A stretch of DNA of 64,000 bases from Flavobacteriales bacterium. GTDB lineage: Bacteria; Bacteroidota; Bacteroidia; Flavobacteriales_F; PHOS-HE28. Position numbers and translations under genes: made by a program. The stretch is taken from assembly GCA_016704485.1 (NCBI GenBank), contig JADJAA010000001.1:1922001-1986000 (forward strand), in the 5' to 3' direction. Every line of letters starts with the position of its first letter. Position 1 is the first letter of the stretch. The notes under the pieces were generated by a model. The model was given only the letters and a program-made list of their open reading frames with translations. It had not been told where the DNA came from and searched no databases. Positions 52,677 to 61,871 of the stretch are shown one piece after another.

Positions 52677-54230
52677 ATGACCGCTAACATTCTTTGGGCT
52701 GATGACGAGATCGATCTATTGCGCCCACACGTTCTCTTCCTGCAACAAAAAGGCTATGTCGTGGATACCGTTAATAGCGGGTTGGATGCTATTGAAAAAG
52801 TGAAGGCCAAAGAGTATGATATCATCTTTTTGGATGAGAACATGCCTGGCATCAGCGGTCTTGAAACGCTTGGTCGCATCAAAGTGATCCATCCTCACGT
52901 GCCGATCGTAATGATCACCAAAAGTGAGGAGGAGCACATCATGGAAGAAGCGATCGGTGGTAAGATCAGTGATTACTTGATCAAGCCGGTGAACCCGAAC
53001 CAGATCCTGCTTTCATTGAAAAAGAATTTGGAAGGGCGCAGGCTCGTGAGCGAGAAGACCAGCAGCAGCTACCAACAGCAATTCCGGCAGTTGAGCATGC
53101 GCCTCGGCGACAGGCTCGGTACCGAAGAATGGATAACACTTTACGATGAATTGGTGCGCTGGGAGTTGGAGCTGAGTGGTAATCAGGACCAAGGAATGAC
53201 CGATATTCTACGTTCCCAATGGGCCGAGGCCAACGAGCAGTTCAGCCGGTTCGTGATCGATCATTATGTGGATTGGGTGAATGGTAAAGGTGATGATGTT
53301 CCATTGCAATCACACCAACTTCTCAAGGCCAAGATCGCACCGCACATTGATGAGAAGGGAAGTCCATTGTTCATGGTACTGATCGATAACCTGCGGTTGG
53401 ATCAATGGCGTGTGCTGGAGCCGATATTAGGCCAATTCTATCGCATCGAGGAACAAGGAATGTTCTATAGCATTCTTCCGACGGCAACGCAGTATGCACG
53501 AAACGCCTTGTTCGCTGGTATGATGCCGAGTGATATTGAAAAGCGCCATCCCGGTAAATGGATCAGTGAGGACCAGGAAGGCAGCAAGAACGCGCATGAG
53601 GATGAATTCGTTGGTGCGCATTTGCAACGCTTGGGTAAGAAGGTGAAATACAGTTATCACAAGATCCTGAACTTGAATGCCGGCCGAAAACTCGCGGACA
53701 GTTTGGACAATTTGATGGAGAATCCCTTCAATGTCATCGTCTACAATTTCGTGGATATGCTAAGTCATGCGCGTACTGAAATGGAGGTGATCCGTGAGCT
53801 TGCCGAAGATGATGCGGCCTACCGCAGTCTTACGAAAAGTTGGTTCGAACACTCGCCGCTCTTCGATATTCTAAAAGGAATTGCAGAACGTGGGGGGCGT
53901 GTGGTGATCACCACGGATCATGGCACCATTCGCGTGAATGAACCGAGCAAAGTGGTGGGCGATCGCAACACGAATAGCAACTTGCGCTATAAGCATGGTC
54001 GCAACCTCACGTTTGAAAAACGCGATGTTCTGGAGATCAAGGACCCAGCTTCTGTTTTCCTTCCGAAAGCCAATATGAGCACGAGCTATATTTTTGCTAA
54101 AGGCGATCGGTTCTTCGTGTACCCGAACAACTACAATCATTTCGTGTCCTACTTCAGGCATACGTTCCAGCATGGTGGCATTTCCTTGGAAGAGATGCTG
54201 ATCCCGTGGGCGGTACTTAAGCCGAGGTAA
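52677..54230 (+). CDS. porX: T9SS response regulator PorX (receiver + PglZ)
   Basis: 517 aa. N-terminal receiver domain (1-120): ILWADDEID, phosphoacceptor D53 in IIFLDENMPG, ITKSEEEH. The C-terminal part (about 170-517) is a PglZ/alkaline-phosphatase-superfamily domain with FMVLIDNLRLDQW, a metal-site NFVDMLSHAR, and TTDHGTIRV. PorX controls T9SS genes with the kinase PorY and, in P. gingivalis, with sigma factor SigP. ATG at 52677 starts TANILWADDE, as the family does; ATG at 52623 is the alternative. It is next to tsaE and ald, a common order in Bacteroidota. porY is not in the window. Confidence 0.93.
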   Translation: MTANILWADDEIDLLRPHVLFLQQKGYVVDTVNSGLDAIEKVKAKEYDIIFLDENMPGISGLETLGRIKVIHPHVPIVMITKSEEEHIMEEAIGGKISDYLIKPVNPNQILLSLKKNLEGRRLVSEKTSSSYQQQFRQLSMRLGDRLGTEEWITLYDELVRWELELSGNQDQGMTDILRSQWAEANEQFSRFVIDHYVDWVNGKGDDVPLQSHQLLKAKIAPHIDEKGSPLFMVLIDNLRLDQWRVLEPILGQFYRIEEQGMFYSILPTATQYARNALFAGMMPSDIEKRHPGKWISEDQEGSKNAHEDEFVGAHLQRLGKKVKYSYHKILNLNAGRKLADSLDNLMENPFNVIVYNFVDMLSHARTEMEVIRELAEDDAAYRSLTKSWFEHSPLFDILKGIAERGGRVVITTDHGTIRVNEPSKVVGDRNTNSNLRYKHGRNLTFEKRDVLEIKDPASVFLPKANMSTSYIFAKGDRFFVYPNNYNHFVSYFRHTFQHGGISLEEMLIPWAVLKPR

Positions 54231-54260
54231 GGCAGCTTCCCTTTTGAAAACCCACTACCC

Positions 54261-54689
54261 GTGATCTCCACCTTACTTCTGCGCAGACCCGTTGATGTCC
54301 CGGACATCGCCCGGTTGATCCTGAATAGTTATAAGGATCATCGTGTGTTCGCTTTGAAGGGTGATCTGGGTGCCGGAAAGACAACATTGATCAAAGGGCT
54401 GTGCGAAATTCTTGGCGTCAGCGAGGGTACGAGTAGTCCCAGTTTTTCGATCGTGAATGAGTACCGAACGGAACACGGCGACCGTCTCTACCACTTCGAT
54501 CTGTATCGCATACGGGCAGCCGAAGAACTGGAAGGCATCGGATTCGTGGAATATGTGGACAGTGGTGGATACTGCTTCATCGAGTGGCCTGAGCTGGCGT
54601 TGGACCTGTTGCCGAGTGATGCCGTTGTTATTGATATCAGTGTATCTGCCAACGGCACGCGCAGATTACAAATAGGCCCAACACCGTGA
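54261..54689 (+). CDS. tsaE: tRNA threonylcarbamoyladenosine ATPase TsaE
   Basis: 142 aa. The ATPase of the t6A37 tRNA-modification complex (with TsaB, TsaC, TsaD). Walker A GDLGAGKTT with K40, then the TsaE-specific SPSFSIVNEY, YHFDLYRIRAAEELEGIGFVEYVDSGGYCFIEWPE. The start is GTG at 54261; no better ATG exists in frame upstream. It is 30 bp after porX. Confidence 0.94.
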   Translation: MISTLLLRRPVDVPDIARLILNSYKDHRVFALKGDLGAGKTTLIKGLCEILGVSEGTSSPSFSIVNEYRTEHGDRLYHFDLYRIRAAEELEGIGFVEYVDSGGYCFIEWPELALDLLPSDAVVIDISVSANGTRRLQIGPTP

Positions 54690-54817
54690 TCTGCCTTGTT
54701 CGTTGGCACATGTTCCGAGGTCATCGTTCAAAACCCTTGTTCTTTGCTATTGTGCCAAAGTGAGCTTATGGTTTATCTTGCAGCGCCTTATCGATCTTCT
54801 CTCAGTGGCCGAACCGA

Positions 54818-56038
54818 ATGAGCTTTTCCAGCCAACTCACGAAACAATTGGTCCGCGAGATGACCATGCTCCCGCAAGAGCAAGCATTAGCAACGGGTCG
54901 TAAGAAGAAAAGCCTCTTCATAGGTATCCCGAAAGAGATATCCTTCCAAGAACACCGTGTTCCGTTAACTCCTTCTGCAGTGGCCGTATTGGTAGGGCGC
55001 GGTCATGAAGTGCTGATCGAGCGTGGTGCCGGAGGTTCTTCACAATTCCAGGACAACGACTATAGCGAAGCCGGTGCCATGGTGGTCGAAAGTGCGGAAG
55101 AGGTCTTCAAGGCGGATATGATCCTGAAGGTCGCTCCGCCCAACCATACGGAGATCGAAATGCTGCGCCATAAGCAGATCCTCATTTCGGCACTGCAGCT
55201 TACCGTTCAACCCAAGGATACCCTGCGCCGGATGATGGAAAAGCGCATGACCGCTGTTGCATGGGATTATATAAAAGATCGTGAAGGGATCTATCCGATC
55301 ATTCGTGCGATGGGTGAGATCGCCGGAACTACAAGTATCCAAGTGGCAAGTGAATACCTCGGTGCAGAAAAGGGCGGACCAGGTCTTTTGCTTGGTGGTA
55401 TCAGCGGTGTTGCCCCTGCGGAAGTGGTCGTGGTTGGAGCCGGTACCGTCGGTGAGTTCGCTACGCGAGCCGCCCTTGGCCTGGGTGCTAGTGTCAAGGT
55501 GTTCGACCGTAGCATCTATCGTTTACGTCGTTTGCAGAATGATCTCGGAAGTCGTGTTTGGACATCCGTGATACAACCGAATGAACTTGGTAAAGCACTG
55601 AAGAATGCTGATGTTGCCATTGGTGCCGTTCGCTCCGAAGATGGCCGCACACCCATGGTGGTTTCCGAGGAGATGGTGAAGGAGATGAAAAGCGGGTCGG
55701 TGATCGTGGATATCAGCATTGATCGCGGTGGTTGCTTTGAGACCAGTGAGGTCACCACACATACCGATCCTGTGTACAAGCGATATGGAGTGTTGCATTA
55801 TTGCGTACCGAACATCGCAAGTCGCGTACCCCGAACGGCCAGCACAGCCCTCAGTAATATTTTCGGCCCCATGCTTCTGCATATGGGAGACGTAGGTGGT
55901 TTCGAGGAACTGATCAAACGCGATCTTGGTCTTCGCCATGGCGTCTACCTGTACAATGGTCATGTTACCAGCGCTATATTGGGTGAAGCATTCAAGCTTC
56001 CTTTCAAGGACTTGGATATTTTGCTTGCAGCATTCTAA
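54818..56038 (+). CDS. ald: Alanine dehydrogenase (AlaDH/PNT family)
   Basis: 406 aa. Oxidatively deaminates L-alanine to pyruvate and ammonia with NAD+. N-terminal IGIPKEISFQEHRVPLTPSAVAVLVGRGHEVLIERGAG, then NAD-binding GAGTVGEFATRAALGLGASVKVFD (about 207-230). The C-terminal part has SVIVDISIDRGGCFETS and PNIASRVPRTAS. The first ~30 residues extend beyond many homologues, so a later start is possible. Its stop is followed by a palindromic heptamer array and the gene for a small membrane protein. Confidence 0.93.
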   Translation: MSFSSQLTKQLVREMTMLPQEQALATGRKKKSLFIGIPKEISFQEHRVPLTPSAVAVLVGRGHEVLIERGAGGSSQFQDNDYSEAGAMVVESAEEVFKADMILKVAPPNHTEIEMLRHKQILISALQLTVQPKDTLRRMMEKRMTAVAWDYIKDREGIYPIIRAMGEIAGTTSIQVASEYLGAEKGGPGLLLGGISGVAPAEVVVVGAGTVGEFATRAALGLGASVKVFDRSIYRLRRLQNDLGSRVWTSVIQPNELGKALKNADVAIGAVRSEDGRTPMVVSEEMVKEMKSGSVIVDISIDRGGCFETSEVTTHTDPVYKRYGVLHYCVPNIASRVPRTASTALSNIFGPMLLHMGDVGGFEELIKRDLGLRHGVYLYNGHVTSAILGEAFKLPFKDLDILLAAF

Positions 56039-56040
56039 TA

Positions 56041-56091
56041 GGTATTGGGTACAGAGTACCTAGTACAGAACCGTACCCTGTACCCAATACC
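56041..56091. repeat. Palindromic heptamer array after ald
   Basis: 51 bp built of 7-bp steps. The outer 14 bases (GGTATTGGGTACAG, 56041-56054) pair perfectly with 56078-56091. The centre repeats GTAC four times. It begins 2 bp after the ald stop codon. The predicted hairpin has no following T run. Confidence 0.65.
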
Positions 56092-56114
56092 AGTTACTTA
56101 GTTCTAAAAAACAA

Positions 56115-56501
56115 ATGTCTCTTCAACGCCGCTTAACGCTCTACCTCATAGGTTTGATCCTCGGTGGAATGATGGCCTATAAGTTCTATGGCGACCGCGT
56201 CACCAATGGGAAATGGCTGCCGGAGAACAAAGTGAAACAACGATTGACATGTACCCTGATAAAGGCATCACCGGAAGCAGATCAGCAACTTGCGCAATGG
56301 TCAACTGACCTTAATGCAGTGCGTCTTTCTTTGGATAGCGCATCATTGGACCTAGGTGCAAGCAAGCGCACACCAGATAGCATTTTCTATTCAATGCGCA
56401 CGATCGTTGCTGGCCGGAACGCTGACCTAACGATCGCTGTGCTCCGCGATTTTGACCTGGATACCACTGCGACACTTCAACGTATTGTGTTGGTCCAATA
56501 G
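56115..56501 (+). CDS. Small membrane-anchored protein of unknown function
   Basis: 128 aa. A single N-terminal helix (LTLYLIGLILGGMMAYKFYG, about 8-25) and a soluble region of about 100 residues with TCTLIKASPEADQQLAQWS and ending LQRIVLVQ. I do not recognise a family; similar short proteins occur after ald in Bacteroidota, as far as I can judge. It follows the heptamer array and converges with the next gene, 12 bp away. Confidence 0.6.
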   Translation: MSLQRRLTLYLIGLILGGMMAYKFYGDRVTNGKWLPENKVKQRLTCTLIKASPEADQQLAQWSTDLNAVRLSLDSASLDLGASKRTPDSIFYSMRTIVAGRNADLTIAVLRDFDLDTTATLQRIVLVQ

Positions 56502-56513
56502 GTGGTCAATGTA

Positions 56514-56906
56514 TTAGATAGGACCTATCCCGCTATAATGCTGTTTTACCTCGTCGTTGCTCAATGTGATCAGTGTGAAAACACCGAGTGCGGTTCCGAA
56601 GGGGATGCTTAGACAGCACAACGCGGCAATGACCATGGATCCGGTTCGGTTCCGTGCTTGGGAGATCCAATAACCGCTTAGCATCACGAATACCCCAAAA
56701 GCAAGTACGGCGAATGCAACTCCGGCCCCAATGCTCTGCATTAAGTGCCCGACGACCTCTGGCGGTGCATCCATATCATGCTGCACAAGATCGCTGTTCA
56801 TCATTCCACCAACAGCATATAGGATGAACCCGAGAACGATTGCCGTAAGACAAATAAGGCCACCATATACATAGTGCAGGATCGAGATGGTTGAGAGATT
56901 GCGCAT
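56514..56906 (-). CDS. Small multi-helix membrane protein
   Basis: 130 aa. Three hydrophobic segments (about 9-34, 57-81 and 90-115). ILHYVYGGLICLTAI at the start and SIPFGTALGVFTLITL near the end are patterns seen in a widespread uncharacterised family. No function is proposed. The 259-bp gap upstream (56907-57165) holds no gene that I can see. Confidence 0.6.
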   Translation of the reverse strand: MRNLSTISILHYVYGGLICLTAIVLGFILYAVGGMMNSDLVQHDMDAPPEVVGHLMQSIGAGVAFAVLAFGVFVMLSGYWISQARNRTGSMVIAALCCLSIPFGTALGVFTLITLSNDEVKQHYSGIGPI

Positions 56907-57149
56907 TGTGTTTGGGTTTTATGAAGCAATGATAGCACACAGCCACATAGCCCAAAGGTCTTTCAGGTTGAATGGCTGTCCGGGTTGATAATTGGTCCCG
57001 GAGCGCTGATGATCGTGTGAGTTGGTTGGTGCTACTTGTATCTGCTCAATGGAAACAAGCCACGAACAACACAATCCAATCAACGTTTTGTGTATGAGAA
57101 GTAGCGGCTTTTGAGCTTTGGCTTGCGCGAGCTATTGTTAATACACCGT

Positions 57150-57572
57150 GTTATGCGCTTGCGAATTACTTTCCTGTTATTCTGGTCAGTCCACTACCTA
57201 GTAGTCCGAATAATGCAGCAACTCCAGTCCCAATTATTGCAGTTATGATCCAAAGTCCTCTCGTTGCTTGATTTTCAATATCCCCTGTGTTTGCGTCAAG
57301 CAACATTGATATTTTCCATCCAACTGTCGTGTCAAATAGTCCCAAAATTGCTGCGTAGATCATTCCTGTTTTTATGTCCCTCTGTCTGGTTGCGATAAAA
57401 GCTGTCGTACCGTAAATGATAAATGAAATAAGGGACAAAAGTGAATAGTTAAAGTCAAATTGACTTGAAGTAATTGAACCATGTGTATCAAGAAATCCAA
57501 CCGCGACTAGTCCGAATAGTAGTGTCTTATATTCCTGTTTCATCGTATGTCATTCTTTGCATAGCACATAAC
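57150..57572. other. Cassette-like segment bounded by inverted repeats
   Basis: GTTATGCGCTTGC at 57150-57162 recurs in inverted orientation at 57559-57572 as GTTATGTGCTATGC (one base change, one extra base). A direct GAGCTAT lies outside each end (57129-57135 and 57576-57582). The enclosed ORF is about 39% GC by hand count, against about 50-57% in sampled neighbouring lines. It looks like an inserted small cassette. No integrase, transposase or confirmed attC site is seen. Confidence 0.4.
57166..57543 (-). CDS. Small low-GC four-helix membrane protein
   Basis: 125 aa. Hydrophobic segments around 7-20, 34-52, 60-75 and 98-118 give a four-helix topology; LLFGLVAVGFLDT and ALFGLLGSGLTRI mark the ends. 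It is rich in Ile, Phe and Lys with A/T-ending codons, unlike its neighbours. The family is not recognised. It lies inside the inverted-repeat-bounded segment and is probably a recent acquisition. Confidence 0.55.
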   Translation of the reverse strand: MKQEYKTLLFGLVAVGFLDTHGSITSSQFDFNYSLLSLISFIIYGTTAFIATRQRDIKTGMIYAAILGLFDTTVGWKISMLLDANTGDIENQATRGLWIITAIIGTGVAALFGLLGSGLTRITGK

Positions 57573-57578
57573 TCCGAG

Positions 57579-58775
57579 CTATATTTTCCCTCTCCGCTTC
57601 CGTTCCGCAATGATCAACCCTAGTTCACGACCTGTTTGTCCACGGGCACTGGTGTTCTCGATCGCTCTTCTGATCAAATAGGGTAGGACCTTGCTCACGG
57701 GGCCATAGGGCATATACTTCACCACATTGTATCCCGCTGCGGCCATGTTGAAACTGATGTTATCCGACATGCCCAACAGTTGTGAGAACCAGATGCGAGG
57801 GTCGTTCAATGCAATGTCCCGCTCCTGCATCAGCTGCGCTAAGTACAAAGTGCTCTTTTCGTTGTGCGTTCCAGCCACTACGGCCATCCTGTCCAAATGC
57901 TCCACGCAGAATGCCAACGAAGCATCGTAATCACGATCACATGCTGCCTTGTCCGGTTGAATGGGATCGGGATAACCCTTTTCCTCCGCACGTTCACGTT
58001 CTTTTTCCATGTATGCACCACGCACCAACTTTACGCCAAGGTGATAGCCTCCCTGTTCCGCACGCTGAAAGCTGTCCTTCAAAAAGGTCAGTCGATCATG
58101 GCGATACAATTGAAGCGTGTTGAAGATCATTGCGCGCTGCTTGTTGTACAAGGCCATCTGCCTTTCGGTAAGGTCATCAATTGCCTGTTGGGTCCAACTA
58201 TCCTCCGCATCAATAAGTACCGGAGTGCCGGCATCATATCCAGCTTTGCAGATCCGTGCAAAACGAGTTTCAACACGTTTCCATTCCTCGGTCTCGATCA
58301 AGGTGAGCTGGTCCTTGGAACTGACCTTTTCCAACAGCTCGGTACGTGCCAATCCGGTTACTTTGAACACCGCGAACGGTATCTTATTCTGTCCGTTCGC
58401 TGCACGGATCCCGACCAATAACTCTTCCGTGGTCTCGTCGAGTGTGGCTTCGTCATCTTGCCCCTCCACACTGTAATCCAAGATGGTGCCAACGCCACTT
58501 TCGGCCAATTTCTCCGCCGTGAACAAGCTTTCACGCACTGTTTCTCCACCACAGAACTGTTTGAAGATCGTGGCCTTGATCACCCCTTTTATCGGTAAAT
58601 GCAGCGCTAAGGCAAGCTTGGTCAAACTGGCTCCCGCAGCGGTAAGCCACGGCGTACCAATGATGCGGAACAGCCAATAGGCCTTGAAAAGGTCGCTATT
58701 GCTTTTATGAGCGAAGGCGGTCCGGGTATCTCCAAGGTCAGGTAATCGGTCAGTGGATAGTAAGGTTTTGGGCAT
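57579..58775 (-). CDS. Proline dehydrogenase
   Basis: 398 aa. FAD-dependent oxidation of proline to pyrroline-5-carboxylate, coupled to the quinone pool. The barrel strands carry VLIDAEDSWTQQAID, LGVKLVRGAYMEKER and VVAGTHNEKS. The substrate motif YMPYGPVSKVLPYLIRRAIENT at the C-terminus is diagnostic of PutA/PRODH. It is a stand-alone enzyme with no dehydrogenase (P5CDH) domain. It is divergent from aroB. Confidence 0.92.
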   Translation of the reverse strand: MPKTLLSTDRLPDLGDTRTAFAHKSNSDLFKAYWLFRIIGTPWLTAAGASLTKLALALHLPIKGVIKATIFKQFCGGETVRESLFTAEKLAESGVGTILDYSVEGQDDEATLDETTEELLVGIRAANGQNKIPFAVFKVTGLARTELLEKVSSKDQLTLIETEEWKRVETRFARICKAGYDAGTPVLIDAEDSWTQQAIDDLTERQMALYNKQRAMIFNTLQLYRHDRLTFLKDSFQRAEQGGYHLGVKLVRGAYMEKERERAEEKGYPDPIQPDKAACDRDYDASLAFCVEHLDRMAVVAGTHNEKSTLYLAQLMQERDIALNDPRIWFSQLLGMSDNISFNMAAAGYNVVKYMPYGPVSKVLPYLIRRAIENTSARGQTGRELGLIIAERKRRGKI

Positions 58776-58834
58776 CAGATGGGCTGAGGTAACTGGTTCC
58801 TTCGTTTATTTGAACATCGGTGGAGGTCATTCCA

Positions 58835-59974
58835 ATGAACTCTACCGAATTGAGGGTAGCAAAAGTAGCAATGGGCAGGATCAAGAAAGCGGTCATAGAG
58901 ATCGACGCTGGTGGACACCCCGTGTTCGCAGGTCATGACGCACTGCATTTCTTGGAAAAGATGCTTAAAATGCTTGCGCCAAAGCAATGCTTTGTGCTTG
59001 GCGACGAACATACCATCAGCCAGTGTCTTCCTGAGGTTCAGGCCCATGTTCCATCCCTTCAGAAAGCGGAACTGATCTCGGTCAATAGTGGAGAACCATC
59101 CAAATGTTTGCCCGTCTGCCAAGATATTTGGGAACACCTTGCTGAATTAAAGGCTGACCGGAGTGCTGTGCTCTTGAATCTGGGTGGCGGCGTCGTATCC
59201 GATCTTGGTGGTTTCATTGCTTCAACCTACAAGCGAGGCATACGTTCTATCAATTTGCCGACTTCGCTCATGGGCATGGTCGATGCGGCGATAGGCGGTA
59301 AGACCGGGATCGACCTGAGAGGGGCAAAGAACATGGTCGGAACATTCCATGATCCGCTTGCGGTCTTCATCTACCCTCCGTTCCTGCGTACATTGAATAA
59401 ACGCGAGTTGTTGAACGGGCTTGCGGAAATGTTGAAACACGGTCTGATCGAGGATGCGAACCATTGGAAAGCGATCACAAAAGCACCGTTGCATGATCTG
59501 GATGCGTTGGCACCATTGATCTATCGCTCAGCAGCCATTAAGGCCGAAGTGGTGAAACGCGACCCCCTTGAGGCCGGCTATCGGAAGGTGCTCAATTTCG
59601 GCCACACCATCGGGCACGGCATTGAAGCGTATTCCTGGGAAAGCCAGCACCGCGCACTTTTGCATGGTGAAGCCGTTGCGATCGGGATGATCACGGAGTC
59701 ATGGATCAGTAGTAGGGTCGGTGGCCTTGATCGCGAGGATCATGATCGAATTGCCTCTTTCCTGATCGAACTGTACAAACCATATTTGATCGATGGTGCT
59801 GCGGATCATCGCGTGGTGGAACTGATGCGGAATGATAAAAAGAGCAAGGGTGGTGAATTCCGATTCACACTGATCGATCGTATCGGTAGTGCGGTCACCG
59901 ATGTTCCTGTAACCGCAAAAATGGCACGTGAAGCATTGGAGCATTATCGCTTGCTTGTGCGTGACCGCCGATGA
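58835..59974 (+). CDS. aroB: 3-dehydroquinate synthase
   Basis: 379 aa. Second step of the shikimate pathway (DAHP to 3-dehydroquinate; NAD+ and a metal). NLGGGVVSDLGGFIASTYKRG is the NAD-binding loop; SLMGMVDAAIGGKTGIDLRGAKNMVGTFHDP, AEMLKHGLI and NFGHTIGHGIE supply the metal and active-site residues. ATG at 58835 is preferred over GTG at 58820. It is followed 40 bp later by aroA, so two shikimate enzymes are in one operon. Confidence 0.94.
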   Translation: MNSTELRVAKVAMGRIKKAVIEIDAGGHPVFAGHDALHFLEKMLKMLAPKQCFVLGDEHTISQCLPEVQAHVPSLQKAELISVNSGEPSKCLPVCQDIWEHLAELKADRSAVLLNLGGGVVSDLGGFIASTYKRGIRSINLPTSLMGMVDAAIGGKTGIDLRGAKNMVGTFHDPLAVFIYPPFLRTLNKRELLNGLAEMLKHGLIEDANHWKAITKAPLHDLDALAPLIYRSAAIKAEVVKRDPLEAGYRKVLNFGHTIGHGIEAYSWESQHRALLHGEAVAIGMITESWISSRVGGLDREDHDRIASFLIELYKPYLIDGAADHRVVELMRNDKKSKGGEFRFTLIDRIGSAVTDVPVTAKMAREALEHYRLLVRDRR

Positions 59975-60014
59975 GCGATCTTTGTGGATCCATTGCGGGT
60001 CACGGTTCACTAAC

Positions 60015-61229
60015 ATGCATACTTCCATTACCATCAAGCGACCATCAGGATCGCTGAAGACAACGATCAACCTGCCACGTTCCAAGAGTGTGAGCAATAG
60101 GGCGTTGATCATGGCTTCGCTGATCGGAGACCTGGACCTCGTACAGAATTTGAGCGAGGGTGATGATACCCGCGTTCTGCATCAATTGTTGCGCGATAGA
60201 CCACATACAATGGATTGCGGCGCCGGTGGTACCACATTGCGATTTTTGCTTGCATGGGCCAGCGTGCAGGAAGGTGAAGAGCACGTTATCACAGGCATTT
60301 CACGCCTGTTGGAACGTCCACATGAGGATCTCGTGAATGCATTGATCACCTTGGGAGCTGACATTCAAGAACTACCCAATGGATTCAAGATAAAGGGCAA
60401 GAAACTGAAGGGCGGGAAAGTACATTTCGATTCGCCGATCAGCAGCCAATACCTGAGTGCGCTGGTATTGATCGCACCGATGATGGAAGAAGGGCTGGAT
60501 ATGCGTTGGACCGGAACACGATTGAGCGAACCGTTCGTAAGTATGACGTTGAAAATGCTTGCCCACTTCGGGGTTTTTCCACGGTTGGAAATGGATGGTG
60601 TACGCGTGTTTCCCGGTGCATACAAGAAGGTGACCTACAATGTGCCGCCCGATTGGAGCAGCGCTGCCTTTTGGTTCGAACAGGTCGCAATGGATCGCGG
60701 CGCTGATGTGTTCCTGACAGGGCTTGACGATGAAACGCTCCAAGGCGATCGTGAAGCCATGCGTTTGTGGGCACCATGGGTGAATGCGGAATTCGAAACG
60801 GATGGGTTGCGATTAACGCACCGCGAAGTACCCGATGAATGGCCCGACCAAGCCGTGCAGATGAAACACGTTCCGGATCTCTTCCAACCCTTGGCCTTTA
60901 CGCTCGCTGCACGCGGATGCAATGCCACACTGACCGGATTGGATAACTTGGTCGTAAAGGAGACCGATCGCCTAAAAGAAGTGGCATCCGTTCTGCACGC
61001 ATTGGGTTGCACTGCCGTCCATTCCGATGGCACCTTTTCACTTAGTGGGTCGATCAAGAACAAGCACCCGTTACCCTTCGATCCGAATATCGATCACCGC
61101 ATGGCCTTGTCCATTGCGCCGTTGGCACTTGTTCTACCCCAAGTGACCATCCACGATCCCGAGGTGGTGAATAAATCCTACCCGAGTTTTTGGGAGGATC
61201 TGCGACAGGCAGGTTATCGTATTTCCTGA
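60015..61229 (+). CDS. aroA: EPSP synthase (3-phosphoshikimate 1-carboxyvinyltransferase)
   Basis: 404 aa, slightly shorter than E. coli AroA (427). Transfers enolpyruvyl from PEP to shikimate-3-phosphate. The PEP/substrate loop LPRSKSVSNRALIMASL is intact. DCGAGGTTLRFL is the second half of the active site. The C-terminal KETDRLKEVASVL and DHRMALSIAPLAL carry the catalytic acids and the conserved Arg. ATG at 60015 begins the family-typical sequence; the track upstream overlaps aroB and is unlikely. It is in one operon with aroB. Confidence 0.93.
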   Translation: MHTSITIKRPSGSLKTTINLPRSKSVSNRALIMASLIGDLDLVQNLSEGDDTRVLHQLLRDRPHTMDCGAGGTTLRFLLAWASVQEGEEHVITGISRLLERPHEDLVNALITLGADIQELPNGFKIKGKKLKGGKVHFDSPISSQYLSALVLIAPMMEEGLDMRWTGTRLSEPFVSMTLKMLAHFGVFPRLEMDGVRVFPGAYKKVTYNVPPDWSSAAFWFEQVAMDRGADVFLTGLDDETLQGDREAMRLWAPWVNAEFETDGLRLTHREVPDEWPDQAVQMKHVPDLFQPLAFTLAARGCNATLTGLDNLVVKETDRLKEVASVLHALGCTAVHSDGTFSLSGSIKNKHPLPFDPNIDHRMALSIAPLALVLPQVTIHDPEVVNKSYPSFWEDLRQAGYRIS

Positions 61230-61265
61230 TCATCAATATCCTGGAACATTCTTCCCTAGCGTGAT

Positions 61266-61871
61266 CTATAGGTTGCCCTGCCACACACCAGAACTGTCCA
61301 TTTCCAGCGGAATATTGAGGTCACCACCGCGCTGTTCCGCTTTGTTCCTTTCCTCTGTAGTGAGCTTTGGGTCGTCAAGGAATCGGACTTCATCAATGTA
61401 GTATGCGTTCTTATCCGTCTCCTTCACAAAGATGTGGATGTGTGCAGGGAATTTGCTTTCCGGGTATGCGGCAGGGCGGATGGTCTTAAACGTGAAATGG
61501 CCATCAGCTCCGGTCTTCAGCCAACCGCGTAAATGACCATGGCGCAAGCCTAAGGTCTGTTGCTTTCCCGGGCTGTAACGCCCGTTCTCATCCGTGTGAT
61601 AGATATAAAGTATGACGTTCTCAGCTGGTGTTTTCCCATCGATCTGGACCACCTTACCCTTGATCACCAGCTGATCACCGGGTTCGGATCCCGACGCTAG
61701 TTCAAGTGTGGGGACGAGCGTTGCTAGCGGTGGCTGGCCTTCATACAAAAGGTCGCACCCATCACATGGTCCGCCTACCTGTCGTGTGGTGGTTGTGCTT
61801 GGGGTTTCATGTTCCGTTTTACCACTGCACTGGAACAGCGATAGGATCAAGAACGCGATGAGGGGTTTCAT
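61266..61871 (-). CDS. Intradiol dioxygenase-like lipoprotein
   Basis: 201 aa. N-terminal hydrophobic segment followed by Cys (LILSLFQCSGK), a weak lipobox, so it may be lipid-anchored outside the cytoplasm. The beta-sandwich domain of the intradiol ring-cleaving dioxygenase superfamily follows: VIYIYHTDENGRYSPG and FPAHIHIFVKE supply the Tyr and His residues expected to hold Fe(III). The substrate is unknown; a role in aromatic breakdown is not established, as no other such genes are present. ATG at 61871 starts the signal segment. Confidence 0.75.
   Translation of the reverse strand: MKPLIAFLILSLFQCSGKTEHETPSTTTTRQVGGPCDGCDLLYEGQPPLATLVPTLELASGSEPGDQLVIKGKVVQIDGKTPAENVILYIYHTDENGRYSPGKQQTLGLRHGHLRGWLKTGADGHFTFKTIRPAAYPESKFPAHIHIFVKETDKNAYYIDEVRFLDDPKLTTEERNKAEQRGGDLNIPLEMDSSGVWQGNL

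Noticed and set aside
57121..57170. A true integron attC site before the low-GC ORF
   Set aside because: The GTTATGC core does not fit the GTTRRRY end of attC cleanly and no integrase gene is present; kept only as a cassette-like segment.
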